Shown piece after piece: positions 9,075-18,268 of a stretch of DNA of 64,000 nucleotides; within the stretch, counting starts at the first letter, position 1; the number at the start of each line of letters is the position of its first letter. The notes under the pieces were generated by a model that made no database searches, was not told where the DNA came from, and was given only the letters and a program-made list of their open reading frames with translations. The stretch comes from Chloroflexota bacterium (GTDB lineage: Bacteria > Chloroflexota > Anaerolineae > UBA7937 > B3-Chlor): NCBI GenBank assembly GCA_030603665.1, contig JAUVXJ010000007.1, forward strand, positions 151,398 through 215,397, written 5' to 3'. Position numbers and translations under genes: made by a program.

Positions 9075-10446
9075 GGGCTCCCTTGCCAGCTCCTTTCGGG
9101 ACCCCAGCGGCTTCCTCTTCGTGGAGGAGGGTTCTCTCTACCGCCAGGTGAACCGGGTGTACAGAGAGAACTACGACCACCTGATGGAGTCTGGCCTCTA
9201 CGGCACCCTGGTCAGCAAGGGATTGCTGATCCCTCACGCGGAGGTCGGCAGCGACCTGGCCAGGACGGACGATGCGTACAAGGTCCTCGAGCCTCAGCCC
9301 GTGCCCTTCATCTCCTACCCTTACGAATGGTGTTTCAGCCAGTTGAAGGACGCCGCCCTGCTCACCCTCCAGGTGCAGAAAACGGCCATGGACTTCGGCG
9401 CGACCCTCAAAGATGCCAGTGCCTACAACGTACAGTTCGTGGGACCCAAACCCATCCTCATCGACACGCTCTCCTTTGAGAAGTATACAGAAGGGCAAGC
9501 CTGGGTCCCCTACCGGCAGTTCTGCCAGCACTTCCTGGCCCCTCTATCGCTGATGAGCTGTACGGACGTCCGTCTGAGCCAACTATCGCGGACTAACATC
9601 GATGGCGTGCCGCTGGACCTGGCAAGCTCTCTCCTCCCCTTCCGCACCCGGCTGAGTTTCTCCTTGCTCTCCCACATCCACCTCCATGCCAGAAGCCAGA
9701 AGCACTTCGCCGAGAGGACGGTGGACACCAGCCGTCGCAGAATGGGTCGAAGGTCCTTCCTCGGCCTGATCGATAGTCTGGAGTCTGCTATCAAGAAGCT
9801 GAAGTGGCGGCCCCGTGGCGAACTGTGGAGGGACTACTACGAGGAGAGTTCCTATTCCGCCGATGCTCTAGATCAGAAGAGAGGGATCGTATCCGGGTAC
9901 TTGGACCGGGTCACACCGGCCGTGGCCTGGGACCTGGGCAGCAACGTGGGGCGCTTTAGCCGTGTCGCCAGCGAGAAGGGGATACTCACCATCTCCTTCG
10001 ACGTGGACCCCGAGTGCGTGGAGCAGAACTACCTGGAGTCAGTGCGCAAGGGCGAGAGCCACATCCTCCCCCTCCTACTGGATCTGACCAACCCCAGCCC
10101 TGGCATCGGCTGGCATCACGAAGAGAGGATGTCGCTCATGGACCGAGGTCCAGCCGACGCGATCCTCTGCCTGGCGCTGATCCACCATCTGGCCATCTCC
10201 AACAACCTGCCCCTGCACAAGGTTGCGGAGTTCTTGAACGGCATAGGCAAGTCCCTGATCATCGAATTCGTTCCCAAGAGCGACGGACAGGTGCAGAAAC
10301 TGCTCGCCTCGAGAGAGGATATCTTCGTTCGGTACACACGGGAGCACTTCGAGGCAGCCTTCGCTCAGCACTTCCAGATCGTGGCCTCCGAGCAGTTGCC
10401 AGACTCTGACAGGACCATCTACCTGATGACGAGGAGAGGGCCTTGA
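9061..10446 (+). CDS. SAM-dependent methyltransferase, NoeA-like
   Basis: A 461-aa protein. The N-terminal half (SGFLFVEEGSLYRQVN, DGATLKDASAYN-like segment FGATLKDASAYNVQFVG, PILIDTLSFE) is typical of nodulation-protein NoeA-type and related LPS methyltransferases. The C-terminal half is a class I Rossmann methyltransferase with motif I AWDLGSNVGRFS near residue 300, the acidic SFDVDPECVEQN and the ADAILCLALIHHLAI motif. Start is GTG 9061 or ATG 9064, overlapping the previous gene by up to 14 bases. Co-occurrence with a sulfatase-fold protein suggests modification of an envelope glycan or lipid. Confidence 0.82.
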   Translation: MMSGRGSLASSFRDPSGFLFVEEGSLYRQVNRVYRENYDHLMESGLYGTLVSKGLLIPHAEVGSDLARTDDAYKVLEPQPVPFISYPYEWCFSQLKDAALLTLQVQKTAMDFGATLKDASAYNVQFVGPKPILIDTLSFEKYTEGQAWVPYRQFCQHFLAPLSLMSCTDVRLSQLSRTNIDGVPLDLASSLLPFRTRLSFSLLSHIHLHARSQKHFAERTVDTSRRRMGRRSFLGLIDSLESAIKKLKWRPRGELWRDYYEESSYSADALDQKRGIVSGYLDRVTPAVAWDLGSNVGRFSRVASEKGILTISFDVDPECVEQNYLESVRKGESHILPLLLDLTNPSPGIGWHHEERMSLMDRGPADAILCLALIHHLAISNNLPLHKVAEFLNGIGKSLIIEFVPKSDGQVQKLLASREDIFVRYTREHFEAAFAQHFQIVASEQLPDSDRTIYLMTRRGP

Positions 10447-11969
10447 GCCTTCCGAAGAAGTCCATACCTCTTCACGCTTTCTTGTTCGCAGTCTACCCCG
10501 TCCTATTCCTGTATGCCCACAACGTGGACTTCACCCCCTTGAGTGACGCCCTGTTGCCCATGATCGTGGTGCTTGCCGCTGCTCTATTTCTCCTCTTGGC
10601 GCTCTATGCCATCCTCCGAGACGGAGCAAGAGCGGGGCTGTTGGTCTCTCTCTTCGCCATGCTATTCTTCTCCTATGGGCATTTCGTGGATCTGTTGGAG
10701 GGATTCCAGCTCCCCATGGGGCTGTTCACCATCGGGCCGAACACTGTGCTCCTGCCCCTCTGGGGACTTCTCCTGGCCCTCGGCGTCTACTTCCTGCTCA
10801 GGACGCATCGCGACCTGCATAACGTCAACAATCTCCTCAATGTGGTGGCTACCGTTCTCATCCTCTTCTCGCTGGCCAGCATCGTCTCCTACCACCTCGG
10901 TAGGGTGAGCTGGGCTGGCTCTGCCGGCGAGGAAATGGCAGAAGCCGGCCCCTCCGATGAGAGCCTGGTGGAAGGTCTGCCCGACATCTACTACATCATC
11001 CTCGACGCCTATTCCAGCCAGGAGGTTCTGAAAGAGGTCTGGGAGTACGACAACAGCGAGTTCGTGAACTACCTCGCCGACAATGGCTTCTACGTGGTGC
11101 CCGTTGGGCACAGCAACTACGCCATCACGTTCCTGTCGCTGGCGTCGTCCCTGAACATGGAGTACCTCAACCACCTGGCAGAGACTCTGGGCAAGGACTC
11201 CACGGATCGCAGCATTCCCCACGAGATGATCCAGGACAGCGAAGTGGTGCGCTTCCTGAAGGGCATGGGCTACAAGTTCGTCCACTTCCAGACGGGCTGG
11301 GGACCTACCGCCCGCAACCCTCATGCAGACCGCGACGTGAAGTGCGGCAGCGTGAATGAGTTCACCGAGGTGCTGGTTCGAACCACGATTCTGAGGCCCC
11401 TGGCGGACCGCCTCATCTCCCACGATCGAAGAGAGGTCGTACTGTGCACCTTTGCCACCTTGGCTGAGGTTCAACACACAATAGAAGGGCCACGATTCGT
11501 CTTCGCCCACATCCTGGTCCCTCACCCGCCCTTCCTCTTCGGGCCGGAGGGAGAACCGATTCAAACCGAGGCGGGCCTCCAGACCAAGGACTGGTCGAAA
11601 CACTACTTGGGTCAGTTGGAGTTCGTCAATACAAAGGTCGAGGAGATGGTGGAGAGGATCCTATCGGAGGCGGACACCCCGCCCATGATCATCCTTCAAG
11701 CTGATCACGGCTCCAAGTTGATACGCATGAGCGGCGACCCCAGTTCGGAAATGCTGAAGGAGAGACTGGGCGTTCTCAACGCCTACCACCTGCCGGATGG
11801 CGGCGAGCGCTTCCTCTACGACTCCATCACCCCGGTGAACTCATTCCGGGTTCTCCTTAGCGCCTATTTCGGCGCCGACTACGAGCTGCTGGAAGACAGG
11901 AGTTACTTCTCCCGCCTCAAGCAACCGTACGACTTCCTCGACGCCACAGATACTCTCGCCAGCCATTAG
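10443..11969 (+). CDS. Membrane-anchored sulfatase-fold (alkaline phosphatase superfamily) hydrolase
   Basis: A 508-aa protein with about five transmembrane helices in residues 10-150, then an extracytoplasmic domain. LPDIYYIILDAYSSQEVL looks like the entry to the sulfatase/LTA-synthase fold with the nucleophile strand, and VFAHILVPHPPFLF plus IILQADHGSK match the family's metal-binding core. The start is TTG at 10443, overlapping the TGA of the methyltransferase, which implies translational coupling. It probably transfers or removes a phospho- or sulfo-group on an envelope polymer; the substrate cannot be told. Confidence 0.75.
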   Translation: MSLPKKSIPLHAFLFAVYPVLFLYAHNVDFTPLSDALLPMIVVLAAALFLLLALYAILRDGARAGLLVSLFAMLFFSYGHFVDLLEGFQLPMGLFTIGPNTVLLPLWGLLLALGVYFLLRTHRDLHNVNNLLNVVATVLILFSLASIVSYHLGRVSWAGSAGEEMAEAGPSDESLVEGLPDIYYIILDAYSSQEVLKEVWEYDNSEFVNYLADNGFYVVPVGHSNYAITFLSLASSLNMEYLNHLAETLGKDSTDRSIPHEMIQDSEVVRFLKGMGYKFVHFQTGWGPTARNPHADRDVKCGSVNEFTEVLVRTTILRPLADRLISHDRREVVLCTFATLAEVQHTIEGPRFVFAHILVPHPPFLFGPEGEPIQTEAGLQTKDWSKHYLGQLEFVNTKVEEMVERILSEADTPPMIILQADHGSKLIRMSGDPSSEMLKERLGVLNAYHLPDGGERFLYDSITPVNSFRVLLSAYFGADYELLEDRSYFSRLKQPYDFLDATDTLASH

Positions 11970-12094
11970 CGCCACATCCTCAGCTGGTGCTCCTCGGCAA
12001 CCCATCTCTGCCTTTGTCCCCTCCCGCTCTCCCGGACTGCCACGCCACGCCTATCCTCGATCTAGCCCGCCCGTCCTGTCGGGATCGAGACACG

Positions 12095-12121
12095 AAAAGG
12101 GGGACGCTAGCAGCGTCCCCC
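12095..12121 (-). terminator. Intrinsic terminator of rubrerythrin
   Basis: A 10-bp perfect stem (GGGGGACGCT at 12099-12108 pairing with 12112-12121) with a 3-base loop. On the minus strand it is followed by a TTTT run. It lies 54 bases beyond the rubrerythrin stop. Confidence 0.85.
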
Positions 12122-12174
12122 TCAGGCTATCCGCCATCGAGCACCGGCGTGGAGCCGGTGAGGCCCTGCTCTGC

Positions 12175-12687
12175 CTACTCTACCTTGAAGAACCGACTGG
12201 CAATGGTTCTGCAGATGGGGCAAGGGTCGGTCTGCTCACCCTCGAACGTGTTGCCGCAGACCGGGCACACGTAGTAGTCTACCGGCTCTACGTCCTGCCC
12301 GAGAGCGCCCAGGGCTCTCTCGTACAGCGCGGCGTGTATCTCTTCCACCTGATTCGCATAGTCGAAGCTGCGCTCAGCCTTCTTGAAGCCTTCGTCCTTA
12401 GCGCCAGCAATCATGCCAGGGTACATGTTCTTGAATTCGTGGGTCTCCCCGCTGATGGCTTCGCGAAGGTTATGCTCCGTCGAGCCAACGCCGTCCATGG
12501 CCCTCAGGTGCGCGTGGGCATGAACGGTCTCCGCCGCCCCAGCCGCTCGGAACAGCTTGGCCGCCTGAGGAAAGCCCTCCGCGTCCGCCTGTTTGGCGAA
12601 GGCCAGGTACTTGCGATTGGCCTGCGACTCACCCGCGAAGGCCTCCTTCAGATTCTCCAGTGTCTTTGAGCCCTCTAGCTCCGTCAT
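12175..12687 (-). CDS. rbr: Rubrerythrin
   Basis: A 170-aa non-haem diiron protein that reduces peroxide in anaerobes and microaerophiles. The N-terminal four-helix bundle carries the E-x-x-N-R/E-x-x-H ligands (AFAGESQANRKYL, AAETVHAHAHL, ISGETHEFKNMYP, QVEEIHAALY). The C-terminal rubredoxin domain has CPVCG and CPIC. I choose the ATG at 12687, preceded by GAAGGAGG, over a start five codons upstream. It is transcribed from a strong promoter at 12745-12773 and closed by its own terminator, so it is monocistronic. Confidence 0.95.
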   Translation of the reverse strand: MTELEGSKTLENLKEAFAGESQANRKYLAFAKQADAEGFPQAAKLFRAAGAAETVHAHAHLRAMDGVGSTEHNLREAISGETHEFKNMYPGMIAGAKDEGFKKAERSFDYANQVEEIHAALYERALGALGQDVEPVDYYVCPVCGNTFEGEQTDPCPICRTIASRFFKVE

Positions 12688-12744
12688 GTGTGCCTCCTTC
12701 ACCTGTATTCCGCAACGAACCGATGCGTCACCACTCTAACCATG

Positions 12745-12773
12745 AGTATACCGCGAGGAGCTGAGAGAGTCAA
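12745..12773 (-). promoter_or_regulatory. Promoter of rubrerythrin
   Basis: On the minus strand TTGACT and TATACT are separated by 17 bases, about 60 bases upstream of the rubrerythrin ATG. Confidence 0.8.
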
Positions 12774-12828
12774 AAAGACTGGCTCAGTGACAGGGCCCGG
12801 GCAGTTGATCGGGATCTGCCACCAACTC

Positions 12829-12856
12829 TTGCTTTCTGCCCCATCATGCATACAAT
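12829..12856 (+). promoter_or_regulatory. Promoter of the isochorismatase-family gene
   Basis: TTGCTT at 12829-12834 and TACAAT at 12851-12856, spacer 16 bases, about 33 bases before the ATG. It diverges from the rubrerythrin promoter. Confidence 0.6.
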
Positions 12857-12888
12857 CAAGGCAAACCGAGGCAGCCAGAGGATAGGAT

Positions 12889-13449
12889 ATGGGATCGCTA
12901 GACGCGCGTGCCGCCAACCTGATCAGTAGGGAGGATAGCGTCCTCGTCGTCATCGACGTGCAAGAGAAGCTGATGCCCGTCATCGCCAACAGAGACCACG
13001 TGCTGGATAACGTGGTACGCCTACTCAAGTTCTCCAAGATCATCGGGCTTCCTGTCATTCTCACGGAGCAGGAGAAGCTAGGGGACACCCTCCCCGAGGT
13101 CCTTGAAGCGAGACCGCGTCTCCAAGTCATCCGCAAGCTAGACTTCGACTGCTTCGGCTGCGAGGAATTCGTGGACGAGATCCGACGCCCCGGAAAACGG
13201 ACTCTCATCCTTGCCGGGGTGGAAACCCACATCTGCGTGGCCCAGACGGCGCTCCACGCCGCACCCGATTTCACAGTCCACACAGTCAGCGACGCCACTT
13301 CTTCACGCACAGAACACAACTGGAAAGTCGCCCTGGACAGAATGCGCCAGGCCGGGGTCGTCATCACCTCCACTGAGATGGTGATTTATGAGCTGCTCCA
13401 ACGCGCGGGGACCGACGAGTTCAGGAAGGTGCTGCCGCTGGTGAAGTAG
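12889..13449 (+). CDS. Isochorismatase-family cysteine hydrolase
   Basis: A 186-aa alpha/beta hydrolase. VLVVIDVQEKL carries the family's catalytic Asp (residue 23), the Lys is near residue 83 (VIRKLDFDCF) and the nucleophile Cys is residue 116 in GVETHICV. The closest well-known relatives are YcaC-type and nicotinamidase-like hydrolases of unassigned substrate. Peroxide-stress neighbours (rubrerythrin upstream, osmC downstream) do not clearly indicate a role. The last codons and following bases are partly repeated at 16535-16579. Confidence 0.88.
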   Translation: MGSLDARAANLISREDSVLVVIDVQEKLMPVIANRDHVLDNVVRLLKFSKIIGLPVILTEQEKLGDTLPEVLEARPRLQVIRKLDFDCFGCEEFVDEIRRPGKRTLILAGVETHICVAQTALHAAPDFTVHTVSDATSSRTEHNWKVALDRMRQAGVVITSTEMVIYELLQRAGTDEFRKVLPLVK

Positions 13450-13475
13450 TCGCCTGCCAGCTCAAGCTCGCGGAG
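13431..13475 (+). repeat. Direct repeat copy 1 (3' end of isochorismatase gene)
   Basis: The segment beginning GCTGCCGCTGGTGAAGT (codons LPLVK plus downstream bases) recurs at 16535-16579 with only a handful of differences. The two copies flank the LysM/FN3 gene. Confidence 0.75.
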
Positions 13476-13720
13476 AGCAGAAACCAGTCACAAAGAAGGT
13501 CGCTGCCATCGCCATCGCGCTGTGGTTGCTTTGGAGGGCACAGGCCGACCCTGGTAACATCCGGTGCTGCCACCTCCCGTTCGAAGTTGCGATTGGTGAA
13601 CCAGTATGGTTTACTTTTGGAGTATCCGCATGGTCGGCATGTCCTGTGCTCAGGGCACGGGCAGCAGACTGCTCAGACGGCAAGTGACCGGCTTGTCTCA
13701 GTCAAGGAGGGAGGTGCGCG

Positions 13721-13918
13721 ATCAGCCGGTCTGTCAGCTGTTCTATCGCGTCATCGCTGGTAGTCCTCCTCTTGGCCGGGTGTGACGCACCAAATCGGGT
13801 CCCAAAGACCTGGCCAGATCGCCCCCTCGACGGAGAGTCAGATGTTCTGGCCTTGGCGAGATGGGATCACCGGGCTCGCGTGACGTTGAACCTGGGAGCA
13901 CCACAACATATACCATGA
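13721..13918 (+). pseudogene. Lipoprotein-like fragment without a usable start
   Basis: The open frame reads SLVVLLLAGCDAPNRVP, a lipoprotein signal with an L-A-G-C lipobox, and ends at TGA 13916-13918 (about 65 codons). AAGGAGGGAGG lies just before it, but no ATG, GTG or TTG is in frame, so it is probably a decayed or frameshifted lipoprotein gene. I see no other gene in the 550-bp gap 13,450-13,999. Confidence 0.35.
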
Positions 13919-13999
13919 TCGCCGAGGGTTGCGGCGGATTAGCCGCGCAGCATATGGCCGTTTTCGTCAGCGCGGCCCCGCATGTGCCCTAATTAGCAG

Positions 14000-16303
14000 A
14001 TGATCGCCATGAAGAAGAACCGTGGTTGTGGTAGGTGGATAGCCATCGCCGTCTTCTCACTGGTAGCGTTGTTTTCCGTGGCGCTCTGCGCCTTGGCCTT
14101 GGTGTATACGCGCCAACGGGATGAGGCTCGTGCGAAGTTCGCCCCGCCGACAGTATTCGTAACCGAGCCAGTTGCCGGAGCGTCGGCGCCAGTGGGAAGC
14201 TATCTTGGCGTGGCCGCCACCGCGACGGATTCCACTCCGATTACCCATGCCCAATTGTGGGTGAATGGCCAACTGGTAGACACACAGGGATGCGACCAAC
14301 CGGAGTGCAGCTCTCCATTCTACGTCCATTTCGATCTCCAGGTCGCCGACGGCCCTCAGATGCTCTTTGTGAGGGCTGTTAACACCCTGGGTGTGATCGG
14401 GCAGAGCATGCCCATCGGAATAGTGGGTGAGCCCGGCCCAGACGAGGTCTTCCTGGCGGTTCCGGCGGACCCGGGCGAGACCTTGGTGGACATCGCCACA
14501 GCTTATGAGACAGAGCCGGAGGCGCTGGAGGAGTTGAATCCCGGATTGGGCGACCAAGAGCTCCCTGAGGGCACACTGGTCACTGTTCCAGCCCCACCGC
14601 CAGTTGCCCCGCCGCCCGGCCAGGACGAGCCGTCCGTGGGGCCAGCTATCCCACCCAGCACATCCAGTCCTGCCACACCACCGGGGAGCGCTCCCGTTCC
14701 CATGCCATCTGTCCCTCCCTTGACGCTCATCGACCCGCTGCCGCTCCCAGTCGGGCCCCCACCTCTTGCGGCGGTGCTCCCTCCCTTCCAGCCGCCGGCT
14801 GCACCGAACAACCTGCAAGGCCAGGTGGAGGACTGCATGGTGCGCCTGCGCTGGAAAGACAACGCCCACAACGAGTTGCGCTACGAGATCTGGATGGCAG
14901 CTCTATCCGGAGCGTCGCGACTTGTTGACTCCCTCAAGCCGGCCCCCGGGGGCGCGGTATGGGTGGAGTTCCCGGCGCCGAGGACCGGTGCGCTGAGCTT
15001 CTGGGTGGAGGCGGTCAGCGTGGGCGGAAGTCAGCCAAGCAACATTGTGTGGTTGGAGATCGATCCCGCGTGCCCCACGAGTGCCCCCACGCACTTGGAG
15101 GTCGAGGCCAGGGACATGATGGTCAGGGGGGAGTATGACCGAGCGTATTGCTACATGTCCTTTGAGAGGGCCCCGGAACAGCGGCTTCCGCGAGATGACT
15201 CCGCTTTCATAGAGGTGCTGGGAGGCCGGGGAGACATCGCGACCTGGGCATCGGGGAGCAAGAAGTACGCCGTTCCCATCCCCGACGATGGCGCGTTGGA
15301 CCTCGAGGGAGAGTGCTGGGGCTGGTCCGGCGATATGCTGGACAAGCTGGGCAGCTTCATGGACACCACCATCTCCAGCCAATGGGACGGGACAAGGCTT
15401 CCCCTCAGGGGGGATGGGTACGAGATTGGGTATGCGGTCAGGGAGCAGGGTGGAGAGAGCGGCCTGACGACCTATGAATACGAGGATCCAAGCATCCCAC
15501 CACCGTATGACCTGCAAGAAGAGCCATTGCCACCTGGGAGGTGGCCATGGCTTGATGACCGTGAGCCGCCGTGGCGGCTGCTTCGCTGGAAGTGGGATGG
15601 CGATGAAAGCAAGATCGATCACTTCGACATCCTGCTCAACGGAGCTCCGCACGGTGGTACGTGGCATCCTGACGAGCGGGAGGTCCCCGTTCCTCCGCCG
15701 CGTCAGTGTGATGGGCGCGTTCGTTGGGAGATGAGCGCGAATAACACCGCGCAAGACGTCAGATCGCCCTTCAGCGCGCCGCTGGAATACGACCTGCCCA
15801 AGTGTCAATCATACGTGAGAGTCACCTTCAAGGAGATTCGCTTGGAGGACACCCGAGACCAGCTTCACTACGGATGCGCCAAGCTCCAGCCCTACTTCCG
15901 CCTATCGGTTAACGATGTGAGCGAGAAATTCTGGGGCCCCAACTTGTTTCCGCCCATGAAATGCGGTACGTACAACTTCCCGGACATAATCTACGGAGAT
16001 GATCCGCTTGATCATGTGTTCACTGTTCCCCTGAGTACCGACCCAAACGCGCCCCATGACGTCTGGGTCCGGACGCGGTTCTGGGATTATGATTGTTGGC
16101 CCGACTCCGACGACCCCTTTGGAAACCACACCCACCACATGATCTGGCCGAACCTCAAACACGCCCAGGACGTGGTCGGCTGCGGTTATTGCGGGTGGTC
16201 GGAGATGGCACGCGCCGGTACCGCCGATACTGAGATCAGGTACTGCATCGAGGTGTTCCCCAACCCGTGCTATCAAGTCCCCACCAAGATGCCCCGATTC
16301 TGA
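14000..16303 (+). CDS. Exported LysM / fibronectin-III multidomain protein
   Basis: A 767-aa protein. Residues about 13-36 form a membrane anchor or signal helix. Residues 50-145 look like a bacterial Ig-like domain (VFVTEPVAGASAPVGSYLGV). Residues 150-195 are a LysM-like unit (VPADPGETLVDIATAYETEP then LNPGL and TVP). A long Pro/Ser linker (195-265) is followed by a fibronectin-III-like domain (NNLQGQVEDCMVRLRWKDN to SNIVWLEI, 270-360) and a C-terminal region that may contain further beta domains and several Cys pairs. Such architectures bind the cell wall or envelope glycans. The start is ATG 14000 or 14009; neither has a strong ribosome site. Confidence 0.65.
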   Translation: MIAMKKNRGCGRWIAIAVFSLVALFSVALCALALVYTRQRDEARAKFAPPTVFVTEPVAGASAPVGSYLGVAATATDSTPITHAQLWVNGQLVDTQGCDQPECSSPFYVHFDLQVADGPQMLFVRAVNTLGVIGQSMPIGIVGEPGPDEVFLAVPADPGETLVDIATAYETEPEALEELNPGLGDQELPEGTLVTVPAPPPVAPPPGQDEPSVGPAIPPSTSSPATPPGSAPVPMPSVPPLTLIDPLPLPVGPPPLAAVLPPFQPPAAPNNLQGQVEDCMVRLRWKDNAHNELRYEIWMAALSGASRLVDSLKPAPGGAVWVEFPAPRTGALSFWVEAVSVGGSQPSNIVWLEIDPACPTSAPTHLEVEARDMMVRGEYDRAYCYMSFERAPEQRLPRDDSAFIEVLGGRGDIATWASGSKKYAVPIPDDGALDLEGECWGWSGDMLDKLGSFMDTTISSQWDGTRLPLRGDGYEIGYAVREQGGESGLTTYEYEDPSIPPPYDLQEEPLPPGRWPWLDDREPPWRLLRWKWDGDESKIDHFDILLNGAPHGGTWHPDEREVPVPPPRQCDGRVRWEMSANNTAQDVRSPFSAPLEYDLPKCQSYVRVTFKEIRLEDTRDQLHYGCAKLQPYFRLSVNDVSEKFWGPNLFPPMKCGTYNFPDIIYGDDPLDHVFTVPLSTDPNAPHDVWVRTRFWDYDCWPDSDDPFGNHTHHMIWPNLKHAQDVVGCGYCGWSEMARAGTADTEIRYCIEVFPNPCYQVPTKMPRF

Positions 16304-16534
16304 CAGCACCTCACGCTAAGGGGCCGAGCTGGACGTGCTCTCTGGCATGGAGGCGCCAGCGGGCGGGTCTCGTAGGTTTGGATCTGGGATTGGCCGCGTG
16401 CGGTGTCGGGGCGTGCCGGGCATATTGGAGTGTCGCAGGTTCGTCTCTTGGCCCCTGGGCTCAGGCACATCCCTCGTATTGTCCTCCTTGATGTTCTCGT
16501 GTCTACGCTCCGAGACCGATAAGGTCAAGTCGAT

Positions 16535-16579
16535 GCTGCCGCTGGTGAAGTGATCGCGTGCCGGCTCAAGCTCGGTGAG
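16535..16579 (+). repeat. Direct repeat copy 2
   Basis: Matches 13431-13475, including the LPLVK codons, but here without the rest of an isochorismatase gene. It marks the right border of the LysM/FN3 segment. The 290 bp between 16,303 and the DUF6544-like fragment hold nothing else recognisable. Confidence 0.75.
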
Positions 16580-16596
16580 TGGAGGAAGGAGTCACC

Positions 16597-16870
16597 ATGA
16601 TGATCGCTGCCGTCATCACAGGCATTCTGGTGATGTGCTGGTCGTCCTCGCCTGGTTGGGACTCAGGGTGAAGCCACAGCCCTTCCCGCCCTCCCCGGAG
16701 CAGATCCCACCGCTTGACACCGTTGACCTGCCGGCGGATCTGCCGGCGCCCGTGTCCCGCTTCTACCAGACCATCATGGGGGACCAGGTGCCCGTTATCG
16801 AATCTGTGGTCATCACCGGCCGCGGCAGCCTGCGGTTCCGAAGTATCACCTTCCCAGCGCGGTTGCGGGC
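16597..16870 (+). pseudogene. DUF6544-like membrane protein, frameshifted and truncated
   Basis: The start is ATGATGATCGCTGCC at 16597, after GGAGGAAGGAG. The hydrophobic N-terminus (MMIAAVITGILV) needs a frameshift near 16625-16640 to continue as VLVVLAWLGLRVKP, then LPAPVSRFYQTIMGDQVPVI and GRGSLRFRSITFPARLR, which resemble DUF6544-type proteins. Similarity stops abruptly near 16870, where the 3' end of the next gene begins. Roughly the first third of a gene is preserved. Confidence 0.55.
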
Positions 16871-16890
16871 GGAGAGAGGGTCAGGTGCCG

Positions 16891-17157
16891 CTAGGAGGAG
16901 AAGTGCTTCCAGAACAGGACGGCCGCCAGGGCGAAGCACCATGCAGCTTGGAGGTATCCCGAAAGCTGAGCGAGCGCATTGGGCGGCGGGAGGAGTCTGT
17001 TGCCGTAAGCATCATGGGCGATGAGTATGGCCACCAGGATCAGGAACATGGGCAAAAAGACGCCTTGCATTCCGTGCCAAGCGTTCATCCAGGCAGCTGC
17101 AAATGAGGTGCCCGTGGCCGCCAAGAAACCCCAGAATATCACATGGCGGATCGTCAT
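16891..17157 (-). CDS. Small hypothetical membrane protein (three helices)
   Basis: An 88-aa protein from the ATG at 17157, which has a strong AAAGGAGG ribosome site. Hydrophobic segments at about 5-23, 30-48 and 68-85 suggest three transmembrane helices. Not recognised beyond that. It is embedded between gene fragments, but its own start and ribosome site look intact. Confidence 0.6.
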   Translation of the reverse strand: MTIRHVIFWGFLAATGTSFAAAWMNAWHGMQGVFLPMFLILVAILIAHDAYGNRLLPPPNALAQLSGYLQAAWCFALAAVLFWKHFSS

Positions 17158-17314
17158 CGTATCCTCCTTTGGACTTGCGCCGCAACACTGCAAGGCCAAG
17201 CGCAGTGTCAGGGGGTGGACGGAGTAGATAGTCGGTGTGTGCTATCGTACTTCGTCTGGGTGGGTTTATCAAGGGCGTTCTGGATGCCACGGGGAAGTTG
17301 CCTTGGTGGGCCTC

Positions 17315-17467
17315 GGGCGTCAATCCCATCTGTCGGAGGAAGCCGGCCGAGTCCCAGTAGAGGGACTCTCGCTTGATCTTTCCTTCGTGCAGTTCAAGGA
17401 TCGAGGCGCCGCGCGTAGAGAAGCTCTTGCCGGTGGCGAGCAAGGGTTCCATGGGCCCGGGCACAAG
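17315..17467 (-). pseudogene. SnoaL-like / ester-cyclase domain fragment (C-terminal part)
   Basis: The frame reads [19 protein letters not shown] then [18 protein letters not shown], the end of a SnoaL/NTF2-fold polyketide-cyclase-like domain (usual form: vrg-s-x-x-e-x-dGKI-xresxYwDxxxflrQlG). The first half of the domain is missing; upstream sequence instead leads into a comM fragment. Confidence 0.55.
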
Positions 17468-17630
17468 ATCACGCGTTCGTCGATGGTGCTTGGTCATACA
17501 TTCGGGTGCGAGAAATGACGTTTTCGAGGGCACGGGGATGGATCCCGCCGCACTCTGGGAGACGTTCGCCAGTGTGGTTGGATCTGTCACTTGCGGCACT
17601 GGATGCTACGCCCTCGGGGTCGGCATCCCC

Positions 17631-17855
17631 GCGGGGCTGGTGGGAGGAGGACAGTGGCCTCGCCCAGGGGAGATCAGCCTGGCCCACCACGGAGTGCTCT
17701 TCCTGGACGAGGTCCCCGAGTTCGGCACTCGCGTTCTGGAGGTAATGCGACAGCCCATGGAGGACAAGGTGGTCACCATCAGCCGCGCCCAGGGTACCCT
17801 CACCTTTCCGGCCAAGTTCACCCTGGTAGGAGCCATGAACCCCTGCCCGTGTGGG
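17631..17855 (+). pseudogene. Internal fragment of comM (Mg-chelatase-like ATPase)
   Basis: Encodes [40 protein letters not shown] and [18 protein letters not shown], the Walker B to sensor region of ComM/YifB. It begins and ends abruptly: after the CPCG codons the sequence continues into a dispersed repeat. It is on the same strand as the 5' comM piece at 22.4 kb and does not overlap it in the protein. Confidence 0.75.
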
Positions 17856-17897
17856 GCGCAAATGCGGCGGTGGAGCTAGAGCGGGTGTTGTGCTTGG
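17842..17897 (+). repeat. Dispersed repeat X, copy A
   Basis: The stretch starting CCTGCCCGTGTGGGGCGC and ending GTGTTGTGCTTGG is nearly identical to the reverse complement of 54497-54552 and shares its last 38 bases with 21333-21370. All three could encode a peptide like [13 protein letters not shown]. Confidence 0.7.
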
Positions 17898-18009
17898 CCT
17901 GAATGCCGCCCCAGGACCGACGTTGAGCGTTCCTGGGCACCACCAGCGGACGTGACATCGATCGCAGCTTCGGAGCGGCGTCAGGAGATGCGCCGTCAAT
18001 GACAGACCC

Positions 18010-18038
18010 TTGACTTTTCGTCCGAATCGTGGTATATT
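18010..18038 (+). promoter_or_regulatory. Promoter upstream of osmC
   Basis: TTGACT at 18010-18015 and TATATT at 18033-18038, spacer 17. It is about 230 bases before osmC, so a long leader is implied; I see no convincing gene in that leader. Confidence 0.6.
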
Positions 18039-18268
18039 GAAAGGCGAACGCACCACCTCCATCCCAGCGATCAAGGATGACCTCACCAACGCCGCAACAG
18101 AGTAGGTGGAGAGCAAGTGGTGCAGGATGACGACGTGACTAGCTCTCGCAGGTTCGATGATCTGGCCGCTTTCTGTCGGATGATCAAAGCCGCACCAAGG
18201 TAGAAGATACTTGCAGGATAACTCTGCCGTTGCCGACAGATCAATAACACAAGGAAAGGAGATGGTAC

